A DNA stretch of 64,000 nt, taken from assembly GCA_035476575.1 (NCBI GenBank), contig DATILL010000096.1, positions 11,748-75,747 on the forward strand, in the 5' to 3' direction. Each line of letters opens with the position of its first letter. The first letter of the stretch is position 1. The stretch comes from DATILL01 sp035476575 (GTDB lineage Bacteria > Actinomycetota > Actinomycetes > Mycobacteriales > JACQDL01). The notes beneath the pieces are model-generated. The model saw nothing but the letters and a program-made list of their open reading frames with translations, was not told the origin of the DNA and searched no databases. Below are positions 25,193 through 32,985 of this stretch, one piece after another. Position numbers and translations under genes: made by a program.

Positions 25193-26509
25193 ATGTCGGA
25201 TTCCGTCACCTCGGTGGTCGAGCAGATGTCTGTGCTGCTGGGCTCCTGTCGTGACGCGCGTTTGTGGGGGCTTTCCGACGCGGCAGTGGAGGACCTGCTG
25301 GTGCGGGTGTTTCGGCAGGTCGGGCAGGTGACGGGGACGTTGCTGCTGCCGTTGGTGCGGGAGGCGGAGTCCCGTGGCCTGGCCGCCGCGCATGACGCGC
25401 CGACCATGAAAGCCTGGCTTCGGGACGCGCTGAACGTGCGGCCCGGTGAGGCCGGGCGGCTCCTCCGGCTCGCCAAGGCGCTGGATGGTGACCTGCCGGA
25501 GACCGCGGCCGCGCTGGCGGACGGGGCGGTCAGCGTCGAGCACGCCCACGTCATCGCCGAGGCGATCCGGGCGCTGCCAGCCGAGACCCCGGCCGGGACG
25601 CGGGTCGCCGCGGAGCGGGAGCTGGTCCGGCACAGCGGGACGTTCACCCCCGATGAGGTCGCCCTGCTCGGGCGGCGGGTGCTGGACGTGGTCGACCCCG
25701 ACCACGGCGAGGAGCTGCTCCGCCGCCAAGCCGAACGGGAGGCCGCCGACGCCCACATCCGCCGGGACCTACGCATCTCCCCCGCCGGGCCGGGGCTGAA
25801 GCGGATCTCGGGGTTCCTGGACACCGAAGGCGCCGAGACGCTGCGGGTCGCGCTGGACCCGCTGGCCGCGCCCCGCCCCGCCGACCCGGAGAACGGCGTC
25901 CGCGACGACCGCACCCACGGCCAGCGCATGGCCGACGCCCTCGTCGAGCTGGCAGACCGGTCCCTGCGCGCCGGGGAGCTGCCCGACAACGGCGGCGAAC
26001 GCCCCACCCTCATCGTCACCATGCCGTACGAGAAGCTGGTCGCCGCGACCGGCGTCGGGACCCTGGACAGCGGTGACATCCTCCCGGCCAGCCAGGTCCG
26101 GCGCCTCGCCTGCGACGCCCACATCATCCCCGCGGTGCTCGGCGGGGAAAGCTTGGTGCTGGACCTGGGCCGCGGGTCCCGGCATTACGTCGGCGCGGCC
26201 CGCCGGGCCATCATCCTCCGCGACCGCGGCTGTGTTTTCCCCGCGTGTGACCGCCCGTACCAGTGGTGCCAGGTCCACCACTGCATCCACTGGGCCAACG
26301 GCGGGAGAACCGACCAGAACAACGGCGTCCTGCTCTGCGGGCACCACCACCGCGCCGTCCACCACAACGGCTGGGACGTACAAATAGCGAAAGACGGCCT
26401 GCCCGAGTTTTTACCTCCCAGATGGGTCGACCCGGAACGCAAACCCGTCCGCCACCACCGACACCGAAACGAACAGCATGACGGGAGGGGGGCGACCATT
26501 GCGCCATGA
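25193..26509 (+). CDS. 13E12-type DUF222-HNH endonuclease-like protein
   Basis: 438 residues. The N-terminal helical DUF222 region (residues 30-330) contains MKAWLRDALNVRPGEAGRLL and VEHAHVIAEAIRALP. The C-terminal HNH domain is RDRGCVFPACDRPYQWCQVH, then HCIHWANGGRTDQNNGVLLC and HHHRAVHH, with the Zn-binding Cys/His set. These multi-copy actinobacterial genes are often thought to be mobile or intron-like nucleases; their role is unproven. A truncated second copy lies at the right end of the window, and homology extends into the 3' flank. No clear Shine-Dalgarno. Confidence 0.9.
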   Translation: MSDSVTSVVEQMSVLLGSCRDARLWGLSDAAVEDLLVRVFRQVGQVTGTLLLPLVREAESRGLAAAHDAPTMKAWLRDALNVRPGEAGRLLRLAKALDGDLPETAAALADGAVSVEHAHVIAEAIRALPAETPAGTRVAAERELVRHSGTFTPDEVALLGRRVLDVVDPDHGEELLRRQAEREAADAHIRRDLRISPAGPGLKRISGFLDTEGAETLRVALDPLAAPRPADPENGVRDDRTHGQRMADALVELADRSLRAGELPDNGGERPTLIVTMPYEKLVAATGVGTLDSGDILPASQVRRLACDAHIIPAVLGGESLVLDLGRGSRHYVGAARRAIILRDRGCVFPACDRPYQWCQVHHCIHWANGGRTDQNNGVLLCGHHHRAVHHNGWDVQIAKDGLPEFLPPRWVDPERKPVRHHRHRNEQHDGRGATIAP

Positions 26510-26589
26510 GCACCAGCGCGACATGCCCGGTCGGGTCACCCCGGGGATCTCACCACCCCGGGGCGACCCGACAATGAATCGTAAGGTAA

Positions 26590-26734
26590 ATGATGAAGCT
26601 GTCGCAGCCGCGGATTGCCCGGCTGGAAGGCGGAACACCAGCCGTCGTTCTACACACTCGCCAAGCTCAGCAGGGCCACCGGCCTCGAGTTCCATCTCGA
26701 GGTTGCCCACGGCGGTGTGGCGCTAACGGCATGA
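26590..26734 (+). pseudogene. HTH antitoxin remnant, frameshifted
   Basis: MMKLSQPRIARLEGG followed, after a one-base shift, by HQPSFYTLAKLSRATGLEFH and LEVAHGGVALTA with a stop at 26734. This is the C-terminal half of a small XRE-type antitoxin (second HTH helix, then the 'xPSxxTLxxLxxAxG' block). The N-terminus is absent. Confidence 0.65.
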
Positions 26735-26932
26735 CCACGGCGTCAGGGTCCGAGGACCTGGCATCGCGGCAAGGCCGGTGTTGGATGTGATGACCGCGGC
26801 GACAACGGTGGCCAGCCGGCTGGTGTTGTAGGGCGTGGACTGCACGACGAGCACCGGACGGCGTTTGGCCGGGCGGCTGCCGGTGGGCTCGCCGAGGCCG
26901 ACCCGGTAGATGCCGCCGCGGTGGATCACCAC
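26723..26932 (-). pseudogene. MazF/PemK toxin, 3'-truncated
   Basis: MVIHRGGIYRVGLGEPTGSR followed by PAKRRPVLVVQSTPYNTSRL and ATVVAAVITSNTGLAAMPG is the N-terminal 58 residues of a MazF-type ribonuclease. The frame then runs into unrelated sequence (PRTLTPWSCR) and stops at 69 residues; the second half is gone, replaced by the HTH remnant. Start GTG overlaps the antitoxin stop (GTGGTGA arrangement), as in functional mazEF operons. Inactive by truncation. Confidence 0.75.
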
Positions 26933-27023
26933 ACGTCGTCGTCGAGGCGGCGGCGCCCGGCGGCCACGGCCAGCCGAGTCGACTCGTCGGTGCCGACCAG
27001 GTCCAGGGCGGCGTCGATCCGCG
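26926..27023 (-). pseudogene. MazE-like antitoxin, C-terminal remnant
   Basis: Reading leftward directly from the glutamate dehydrogenase stop: RIDAALDLVGTDESTRLAVA then AGRRRLDDDVW and TGA overlapping the mazF start. Resembles the C-terminus of antitoxins that precede MazF in actinobacteria. The N-terminal DNA-binding part is missing, cut at the 3' end of the neighbouring gene. Confidence 0.55.
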
Positions 27024-30000
27024 CTAGGCCATGCTGCTGTGGCGAAGCAGGCTGTTAATCACCCGCAGTGCCACGGACAGGGTGGCCAGGTCCCAGGTGT
27101 CGGTAGCCGAGATGTCCTCCAGGGTCTGCTGGGTGCGGTCCAGCACGGTCCGGTTGCGCTCCACCCAGATGCCGAAGCGCTGCTCCGGCGGCGCGGCCGG
27201 ACCCCCGCAGGCCAGGATGTCGCAGGTCAGCCCGGCGTGCGCCCGGTACAGGTCGTCGCGCAGCGCGGCCCGGGCCAGCGACTTCCACCGGTCGGTCCGG
27301 GGCAGCGCCAGGACGCGGTCCAGCATGCTCGCGATCTGCGCCCGGTCGGCCAGGTCGTAGTACACCCCGGCTACCTCGATCACGCTACGGCCGGACTCGC
27401 GGGCCACCTCGCAGATGTCCAGACAGCCGAACGCGGTGGGCATCCCGGCCACCGACTCGGCCAGCGGGTCGGGCACCCCGTGGCCGGCCAGCTCGTCCCG
27501 GATCGCCTCCATCCGGGCCAGGTCCGGGCCGCGCAGCAGCTTGGGTAGGTGCGCCCGCACGTCGGCCACGCCATCCGAGAACAGCCCCACCTCGGCGGCG
27601 ATGTCCAGCGGCGGGCGGCGGTTCTGCAGGAACCAGCGGGTTGCCCGCTCGGTCAGCCGCCGGCTCTCCAGCCGCATCCGGTTCTGCACGTCCGCGGCGA
27701 CCCGGTTGTCCAGCGCCTCCACGGCAGCCCAGGTGCGGGCGGCGTCGTACACCTCGTAGGCGACGGTGTGCGCCCGGGCCAGGTCTGCGGTGCTCGCCCC
27801 GGTCTCCTCCCGCAGCCGGAACAGCGAGGTGATCCCGGTGGAGTTGACCTGGTGGTTGACCACCCCGGTGGTGATGATCTCGCGGCGCAGCGGGTGCCGA
27901 TCGATCTGGTCCCGGAACCGCTCCCGCAGCGGGGTGGGGAAGTACCGGTACAGCGTGTCGCGGAGGAACCCGTCCTCGGGCACATCGGAGCCGATCAGCT
28001 CCTCCTGCATGGTGATCTTGGTGTAGGCAAGCAGCACGGCCAGCTCGGGCTGGGTGAGACCGAGCCCGGCCTGGCGCCGTTCGGCGATCTGCTTGTCGCT
28101 GGGCAGGAGCTCCAGCGCCCGGTCCAGCTTGCCGTCGCGCTCCATCCGGCGGATGACCCGGCTGTGCACGTCGAGCAGGCTGGCCGCCTGCATCGACGCG
28201 GTGGCCAGGGCGACGTTCTGGTCGTAGTTGTCCCGCAGCACCAGCTCGGCGACCTCGCCGGTCATGTCCGCGAGGAGCTGGTTGCGCTGCTTGGTGGTCA
28301 GGTCCCCGGCCGCGACCACCGAGTCGAGCAGGATCTTGATGTTGACCTCGTGGTCCGAGGTGTCGACGCCGGCGGAGTTGTCGATGGCGTCGGTGTTGAT
28401 CTTTCCTCCAGCAAGCGCGTACTCGATCCGGCCGAGCTGGGTGCAGCCGAGGTTGCCGCCCTCGCCGACCACCAGGACGCGCAGCTCGGCGCCGTTGACC
28501 CGGACCGCGTCGTTGGCCTTGTCGCCAACGTCAGCGTTGCTCTCCGCGCTGGCCTTGACGTAGGTGCCGATGCCGCCGTTCCAGAGCAGGTCGACCGGCG
28601 CGGTCAGGATCGCCCGCAGCAGCTCGACCGGGGTGAGCCGGTCGACCCCGGCCGGGAGGCCGAGCGCATCGCGCATCGGCGCGGTGACCGCGATCGACTT
28701 GGCGGTGCGGGGGAAGACCCCGCCGCCGGGCGAGATCAGGCCGGGGTCGTAGTCCGCCCAGCTCGACCGGGGCAGCGCGAACAGCCGGCGCCGCTCGGCG
28801 TACGACGTGGCGGCGTCCGGGTCGGGGTCGACGAAGATGTGCCGGTGGTCGAAGGCGGCCACCAGCCGGATGTGCTCGGACAGCAGCATGCCGTTGCCGA
28901 ACACGTCGCCGGACATGTCGCCGATGCCGACCGCGGTGATGTCCTGGGTCTGGACATCCACGCCGAGCTCCCGGCTGTGTTTGTCTGTTCCGCTCGCAAG
29001 CTCCCGGCTGTGTTTGTCTGTTCCGCTCGCAAGCTCGCGGCTGTGTTTGTCTGTTCCGCTCGCAAGCTCGCGGCTGTGTTTGTCTGTTCCGCTCGCAAGC
29101 TCGCGGCTGGGATTGCCTGTTCCGCTCGCGAGCTCGCGGCTGGGATTGCCTGTTCCGCTCGCGAGCTCGCGGAAGTGCCGCTTGACCGACTCCCAGGCGC
29201 CGCGGGCGGTGATGCCCATCGCCTTGTGGTCGTAGCCAGCCGAGCCGCCGGAGGCGAAGGCGTCGCCGAGCCAGAAGCCGTGCTCGGCCGAGACGGCGTT
29301 GGCCAGGTCCGAGAACGTCGCGGTGCCCTTGTCCGCGGCGACCACGAGGTAGGTGTCGTCCGGGTCGTGCCGGACCACGTTCGCCGGCGGCAGCACGACC
29401 TGCTCCCCGTCGCGGACCACCAGGTTGTCGGTGACATCCAGCAGGCCGCGGATGAACGTCGTGTAGCAGGCCTGCCCCTCGGCTAGCCAGGCCTCCCGGT
29501 CGGCCGGGTCGGGAAGCTGCTTGCACACGAAGCCACCCTTGGCGCCGACCGGCACGATCACGGCGTTCTTCACCATCTGCGCCTTGACCAAGCCGAGGAT
29601 CTCGGTGCGGAAGTCCTCCCGGCGGTCGGACCAGCGCAGCCCGCCGCGGGCCACCTTGCCGAAGCGCAGGTGCACGCCCTCGAACCGGGGTGAGTAGACC
29701 CAGATCTCGTACGCCGGCCGGGGCTCGGGCAGCTCGGGGACCGCCCGGGGATCCAGCTTGACCGACACGTACGGCTTGGGCCGGCCGTCCGTACCGGGCT
29801 GGAAGTAGTTGGTCCGCAGGGTCGCCTGGACCAGCCGGAGCAGCGCGCGCAGGATCCGGTCGGCGTCCAGGCTGGCCACCTCGTCCAGCTCGGCGGTGAT
29901 CCGCCGCACCAGCGTGTCCACCCGCTCCGGCCGGCCGGCGGCGTCGACGCGGGGATCGAGCCGGGCCTCGAACAGCTCCACCAGCAGCGTGGCGATCGGG

Positions 30001-32162
30001 ACGTTGGCAGACAGGGTCTGCTCGATGTAGTCCTGGCTGTACGCCGTCCCGGCCTGCCGCAGGTACTTCACGTAGGCACGCAGCAGCATGGCCTGCCGCC
30101 AGGTCAGCCCGGCGGACAGCACGAGCTGGTTGAACCCGTCGTTCTCCGCCGCGCCCGTGCTGACCGCGGCGAAGGCGTCCTGGAACAGCGGCCGGCAGGT
30201 GTCGAGCTGGTTCTCCAGCCGGGGGTCCAGGCGCAGCCCGAGGTCGTAGATCCAGGCCGGCTGCCCGTCGGGCAGCCGGAGCTCATATGGCCGCTCGTCG
30301 ACGACCTCGACGCCCATCCGGGCCAGCACCGGCAGCAGCGCGGACAGCGACAGCGGCTCGCCGAGCTTGTAGATCTTGAACCGGCGCCGGCCGGGGGAGA
30401 TCGTGCCCAACGGCTCGTAGAGGTTCAGCGCGAACCCGCCGGACTCGGGCAGCGTGACGATCTGGCGCAGGTCGGCGACCGCGATCCGGGCCGGGAAGTC
30501 GGCCCGGTAGCCCTCCGGGATCGCCTGCCCGTACCGGTCCCGCAGGTCGCCGGCCTGCTCCTCGCCGCACTGGGCGACCAGCGCGTCGGCGAAGTCATCG
30601 TCCCACTGCCGGGTGGCGTCGGCGAGAAGCTGCTCGATGTGCTCGGCGTCGATCATGGCCGGCAGCTCCTGGCCGGGCGTCATCCGGACCACGAAGTGCA
30701 GCCGGGCCAGCACCGACTCGGTGCTGCGCAGGGTGTAGTCGATGCTGGCACCGCCGAGCTCGCGCAGCAGGATCTCCTGCATTCTCAGCCGGACCTGGGT
30801 GTTGAAGCGGTCCCGCGGCAGGTAGACCAGCGCGGACAGGAACCGGCCGAGGATGTCCCGGCGCAGGTACAGCCGCAGCTTGCGGCGCTCCTGCAGGTGC
30901 AGCACGGACAGCACGATCGGGACCAGGTCGCGGACCGAGATCTGGAACAGCTCGTCGCGGGGGTAGGTCTCCAGGATCTCCTGCAGGTCGCGGCCGTCGT
31001 GGCTGCGCGGGTCCAGGCCGGCGGCGGCGAACACCTCGGCCACCTTGCCGCGGACCACCGGGATCCGGTTGACGCTCTCGACGTAGGCGTCCGCGGTGAG
31101 CAGGCCGAGGAAGCGGCGCTCGCCGGCCACCGCGCCGGAGGCGTCGAACTTCTTGATGCCGACGTAGTCGAGGTAGCTCGGCTTGTGCACGGTGGAGCGG
31201 TCCATCGCCTTGGACAGGGTGAGCAGCCGGGGCTCGCGGATCTTCGCGCGCATCTCGGGGGAGGCCTGCGCGAACGACGCCGACACCAGCTTGTCGGGGC
31301 GGGAGATGCCCAGGCCGGTGCCGGGGATGGCCCGGAGCATGTCCTCGCCGTCCTCGGTGACCAGGTCGTACTCGCGGTAGCCGACAAAGGTGAACCGGTC
31401 GTCGGCCAGCCAGCGCAGCAGCTCCTGGGCCTCGGCAACCCGCTCGGGTGGGACCGGGGTTGGCTCGGTGTCGAGGGAGTCGGCGATCGAGCGCGCGGCG
31501 ACCCGCATCTTCGGCCAGTCCTCGACCACCTCGCGGACGTTCCTGAGCACGTCGACGAGCTGGCGCTGGATGCCGGCCTGGGCGGCGCGGTCGCTCTCCC
31601 GGTCGATCTCCAGGTGCATCCAGGACTCGGCGACGGCGTCGTGCGGGGCGGCCGTCCGGGTGGGACCCGGGGTGGTGCTGGTGGTGGTGCCGGGCATGCC
31701 GGGGCTGGTGCCGTCGAGCACCTCGACCAGGCCGCCGGTCAGGGTGCGCCGGACGGTGAGCTGCGGGTGGTAGACGGCGTGGATCGGCCGGTCCTGCTGG
31801 GTCAGCGCGGCGGTGACGGAGTCGACCAGGAAGGGCATGTCGTCGGTGACGATCTCGACGATGGTGTGGCCGGAGGACCAGCCGTGCTCCTCCACGGTCG
31901 GGGTGTAGACCCGGACGCTGGGCCGGCCGGGCGGCCGCTCGACGGCCAGCGCGTAGTGGGCGACCGCGGCGCCGTACACGTCCAGCGGGTCGCGGCCGGC
32001 CATCTCGTCCGGCGGCACGTGCCGGTAGTACTGGCGCAGGAAGTCCGCCAGCCCGCCGTCGCGTAGGCCGTTGGCGGGGTGCCCGCGGTCACCCACCGCC
32101 ACCGCCCGGGCGAGCAGGTCGTTCTTGGCCTCGATCCGGACCTTGTCCAGCTCTCTGAGCAT
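27024..32162 (-). CDS. gdhB: NAD-dependent glutamate dehydrogenase, large (GDH2/180-kDa class)
   Basis: Oxidative deamination of glutamate to 2-oxoglutarate and ammonia. 1712 residues, slightly above the usual 1600-1650. The N-terminal third is the regulatory ACT-like region (EIVTDDMPFLVDSVTAALTQ), then the catalytic core with FGKVARGGLRWSDRREDFRT and VPVGAKGGFVCK (Lys-containing GG loop), GDMSGDVFGNGMLLSEHIRL and GEGGNLGCTQLGRIEYA, and a C-terminal helical domain. ATG at 32162 has GGAGG 8 nt upstream; 61 further open codons before it look non-homologous. Odd feature: six 11-residue repeats (ASGTGNPSREL/ASGTDKHSREL) inserted at HFREL-GVDVQ within the core, which accounts for 66 of the extra residues. 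Confidence 0.93.
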   Translation of the reverse strand: MLRELDKVRIEAKNDLLARAVAVGDRGHPANGLRDGGLADFLRQYYRHVPPDEMAGRDPLDVYGAAVAHYALAVERPPGRPSVRVYTPTVEEHGWSSGHTIVEIVTDDMPFLVDSVTAALTQQDRPIHAVYHPQLTVRRTLTGGLVEVLDGTSPGMPGTTTSTTPGPTRTAAPHDAVAESWMHLEIDRESDRAAQAGIQRQLVDVLRNVREVVEDWPKMRVAARSIADSLDTEPTPVPPERVAEAQELLRWLADDRFTFVGYREYDLVTEDGEDMLRAIPGTGLGISRPDKLVSASFAQASPEMRAKIREPRLLTLSKAMDRSTVHKPSYLDYVGIKKFDASGAVAGERRFLGLLTADAYVESVNRIPVVRGKVAEVFAAAGLDPRSHDGRDLQEILETYPRDELFQISVRDLVPIVLSVLHLQERRKLRLYLRRDILGRFLSALVYLPRDRFNTQVRLRMQEILLRELGGASIDYTLRSTESVLARLHFVVRMTPGQELPAMIDAEHIEQLLADATRQWDDDFADALVAQCGEEQAGDLRDRYGQAIPEGYRADFPARIAVADLRQIVTLPESGGFALNLYEPLGTISPGRRRFKIYKLGEPLSLSALLPVLARMGVEVVDERPYELRLPDGQPAWIYDLGLRLDPRLENQLDTCRPLFQDAFAAVSTGAAENDGFNQLVLSAGLTWRQAMLLRAYVKYLRQAGTAYSQDYIEQTLSANVPIATLLVELFEARLDPRVDAAGRPERVDTLVRRITAELDEVASLDADRILRALLRLVQATLRTNYFQPGTDGRPKPYVSVKLDPRAVPELPEPRPAYEIWVYSPRFEGVHLRFGKVARGGLRWSDRREDFRTEILGLVKAQMVKNAVIVPVGAKGGFVCKQLPDPADREAWLAEGQACYTTFIRGLLDVTDNLVVRDGEQVVLPPANVVRHDPDDTYLVVAADKGTATFSDLANAVSAEHGFWLGDAFASGGSAGYDHKAMGITARGAWESVKRHFRELASGTGNPSRELASGTGNPSRELASGTDKHSRELASGTDKHSRELASGTDKHSRELASGTDKHSRELGVDVQTQDITAVGIGDMSGDVFGNGMLLSEHIRLVAAFDHRHIFVDPDPDAATSYAERRRLFALPRSSWADYDPGLISPGGGVFPRTAKSIAVTAPMRDALGLPAGVDRLTPVELLRAILTAPVDLLWNGGIGTYVKASAESNADVGDKANDAVRVNGAELRVLVVGEGGNLGCTQLGRIEYALAGGKINTDAIDNSAGVDTSDHEVNIKILLDSVVAAGDLTTKQRNQLLADMTGEVAELVLRDNYDQNVALATASMQAASLLDVHSRVIRRMERDGKLDRALELLPSDKQIAERRQAGLGLTQPELAVLLAYTKITMQEELIGSDVPEDGFLRDTLYRYFPTPLRERFRDQIDRHPLRREIITTGVVNHQVNSTGITSLFRLREETGASTADLARAHTVAYEVYDAARTWAAVEALDNRVAADVQNRMRLESRRLTERATRWFLQNRRPPLDIAAEVGLFSDGVADVRAHLPKLLRGPDLARMEAIRDELAGHGVPDPLAESVAGMPTAFGCLDICEVARESGRSVIEVAGVYYDLADRAQIASMLDRVLALPRTDRWKSLARAALRDDLYRAHAGLTCDILACGGPAAPPEQRFGIWVERNRTVLDRTQQTLEDISATDTWDLATLSVALRVINSLLRHSSMA
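28968..29165. repeat. Six 33-bp tandem repeats inside the GDH gene
   Basis: Units at 28968, 29001, 29034, 29067, 29100 and 29133, each 33 bp and in frame. Units 1-4 share GGCTGTGTTTGTCTGTTCCG; units 5-6 have GGCTGGGATTGCCTGTTCCG. Each starts CTC(C/G)CGGCTG and ends GCTCGC(A/G)AG. The near-identity implies recent expansion or conversion. Removing all six restores the normal HFRELGVDVQ junction. Confidence 0.95.
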
Positions 32163-32579
32163 GTCCGTCGCCTCCGTCACGCGCCGTCGCGTGTAGGGCC
32201 GACCGCCGGCTCCCCCGCTCCACTGACCGTAGCTCGTTCCGGGTTGCGCCCGCTGGCCCGGACCACTACCTGCGGCCAGCGACCCTCGGTGGCCTGCCTT
32301 TCCCGGGTGTGGGAGTGCCGGCCGTGACGCCGGGATACACCGCACGTGTGGGAACCCGGCTGGAGGAGGGCGACGGCCGGCGGCGGCGATCTCTCAGCGG
32401 CGATCGTTCTCAGTCACGCATCTGAGGTATCTAGGAGGTAAACGGGTCTTGTGCCGGTCTAGCCAGATTGGCCGCACGCGATTACTTTCAGCATTCGTCC
32501 GCTACTGATTGTCCCCATCCGCATGTCCCCTCACGCGCGGTCTTGGAGGCACTGGTGAAGTTATCCTCCCCTGCACTTG
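32163..32579. other. Intergenic, 5' of GDH, no gene seen
   Basis: GC-rich leader region of the GDH gene followed by eroded sequence leading into the GH25 remnant. AGGAGG (32431-32436) has no convincing ORF after it. Confidence 0.4.
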
Positions 32580-32985
32580 AGAGACGGTGTTGCCCACAAC
32601 GTCGACTGGGCCTACTGGTGGGGTCAGGGCAAGAGGTTCGCCTACGTCAAGGCGACCGAGGGCACGACGTACCGCAACCCGTACTTCACCCAGCAATACA
32701 ACGGCTCGTACAACATCGACATGATCCGCCATGGCCCGCACCGGTCGGGACGCGGTCATCTACTCCACGACCGACTGGTGGAGCACCTGCACCGCCACAA
32801 CGGCTCCTTCGGCGCCACCAGCCCGCTGTGGATCGCTCGCTACGCGCCCGACCCGGGCACCCTGCCGAACGGCTGGTCCTACTACACCTTCTGGCAGTAC
32901 ACCTCGACGCCGCTGGACCAGGACTACTTCAACGGCGCCTACGACCGGCTTCGCCGACGTCCGTGGCCTTGCCGATGGCGACGAT
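32580..32985 (+). pseudogene. GH25 lysozyme remnant
   Basis: HNVDWAYWWGQGKRFAYVKA and TEGTTYRNPYFTQQYNGSYN match the N-terminal part of glycoside hydrolase family 25. Then about 90 residues are missing, ARTGRDAVIYSTTDWWSTC lies in another frame, and GSFGATSPLWIARYA, then YYTFWQYTSTPLDQDYFNGA, return to the first frame. The parts are in GH25 order, so this is one gene with a large internal deletion and frameshifts. No signal peptide is left. Its 3' end overlaps the end of the CHAT gene on the other strand. Confidence 0.8.

Noticed and set aside
28968..29165. CRISPR array in the GDH gene
   Set aside because: Units are directly adjacent with no spacers and preserve the reading frame; it is a coding tandem repeat.
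27549..29486. 645-codon rightward frame opposite GDH, also reading through the 33-bp repeats
   Set aside because: Antisense shadow; no start signal, biased composition. The repeats are in frame with GDH.
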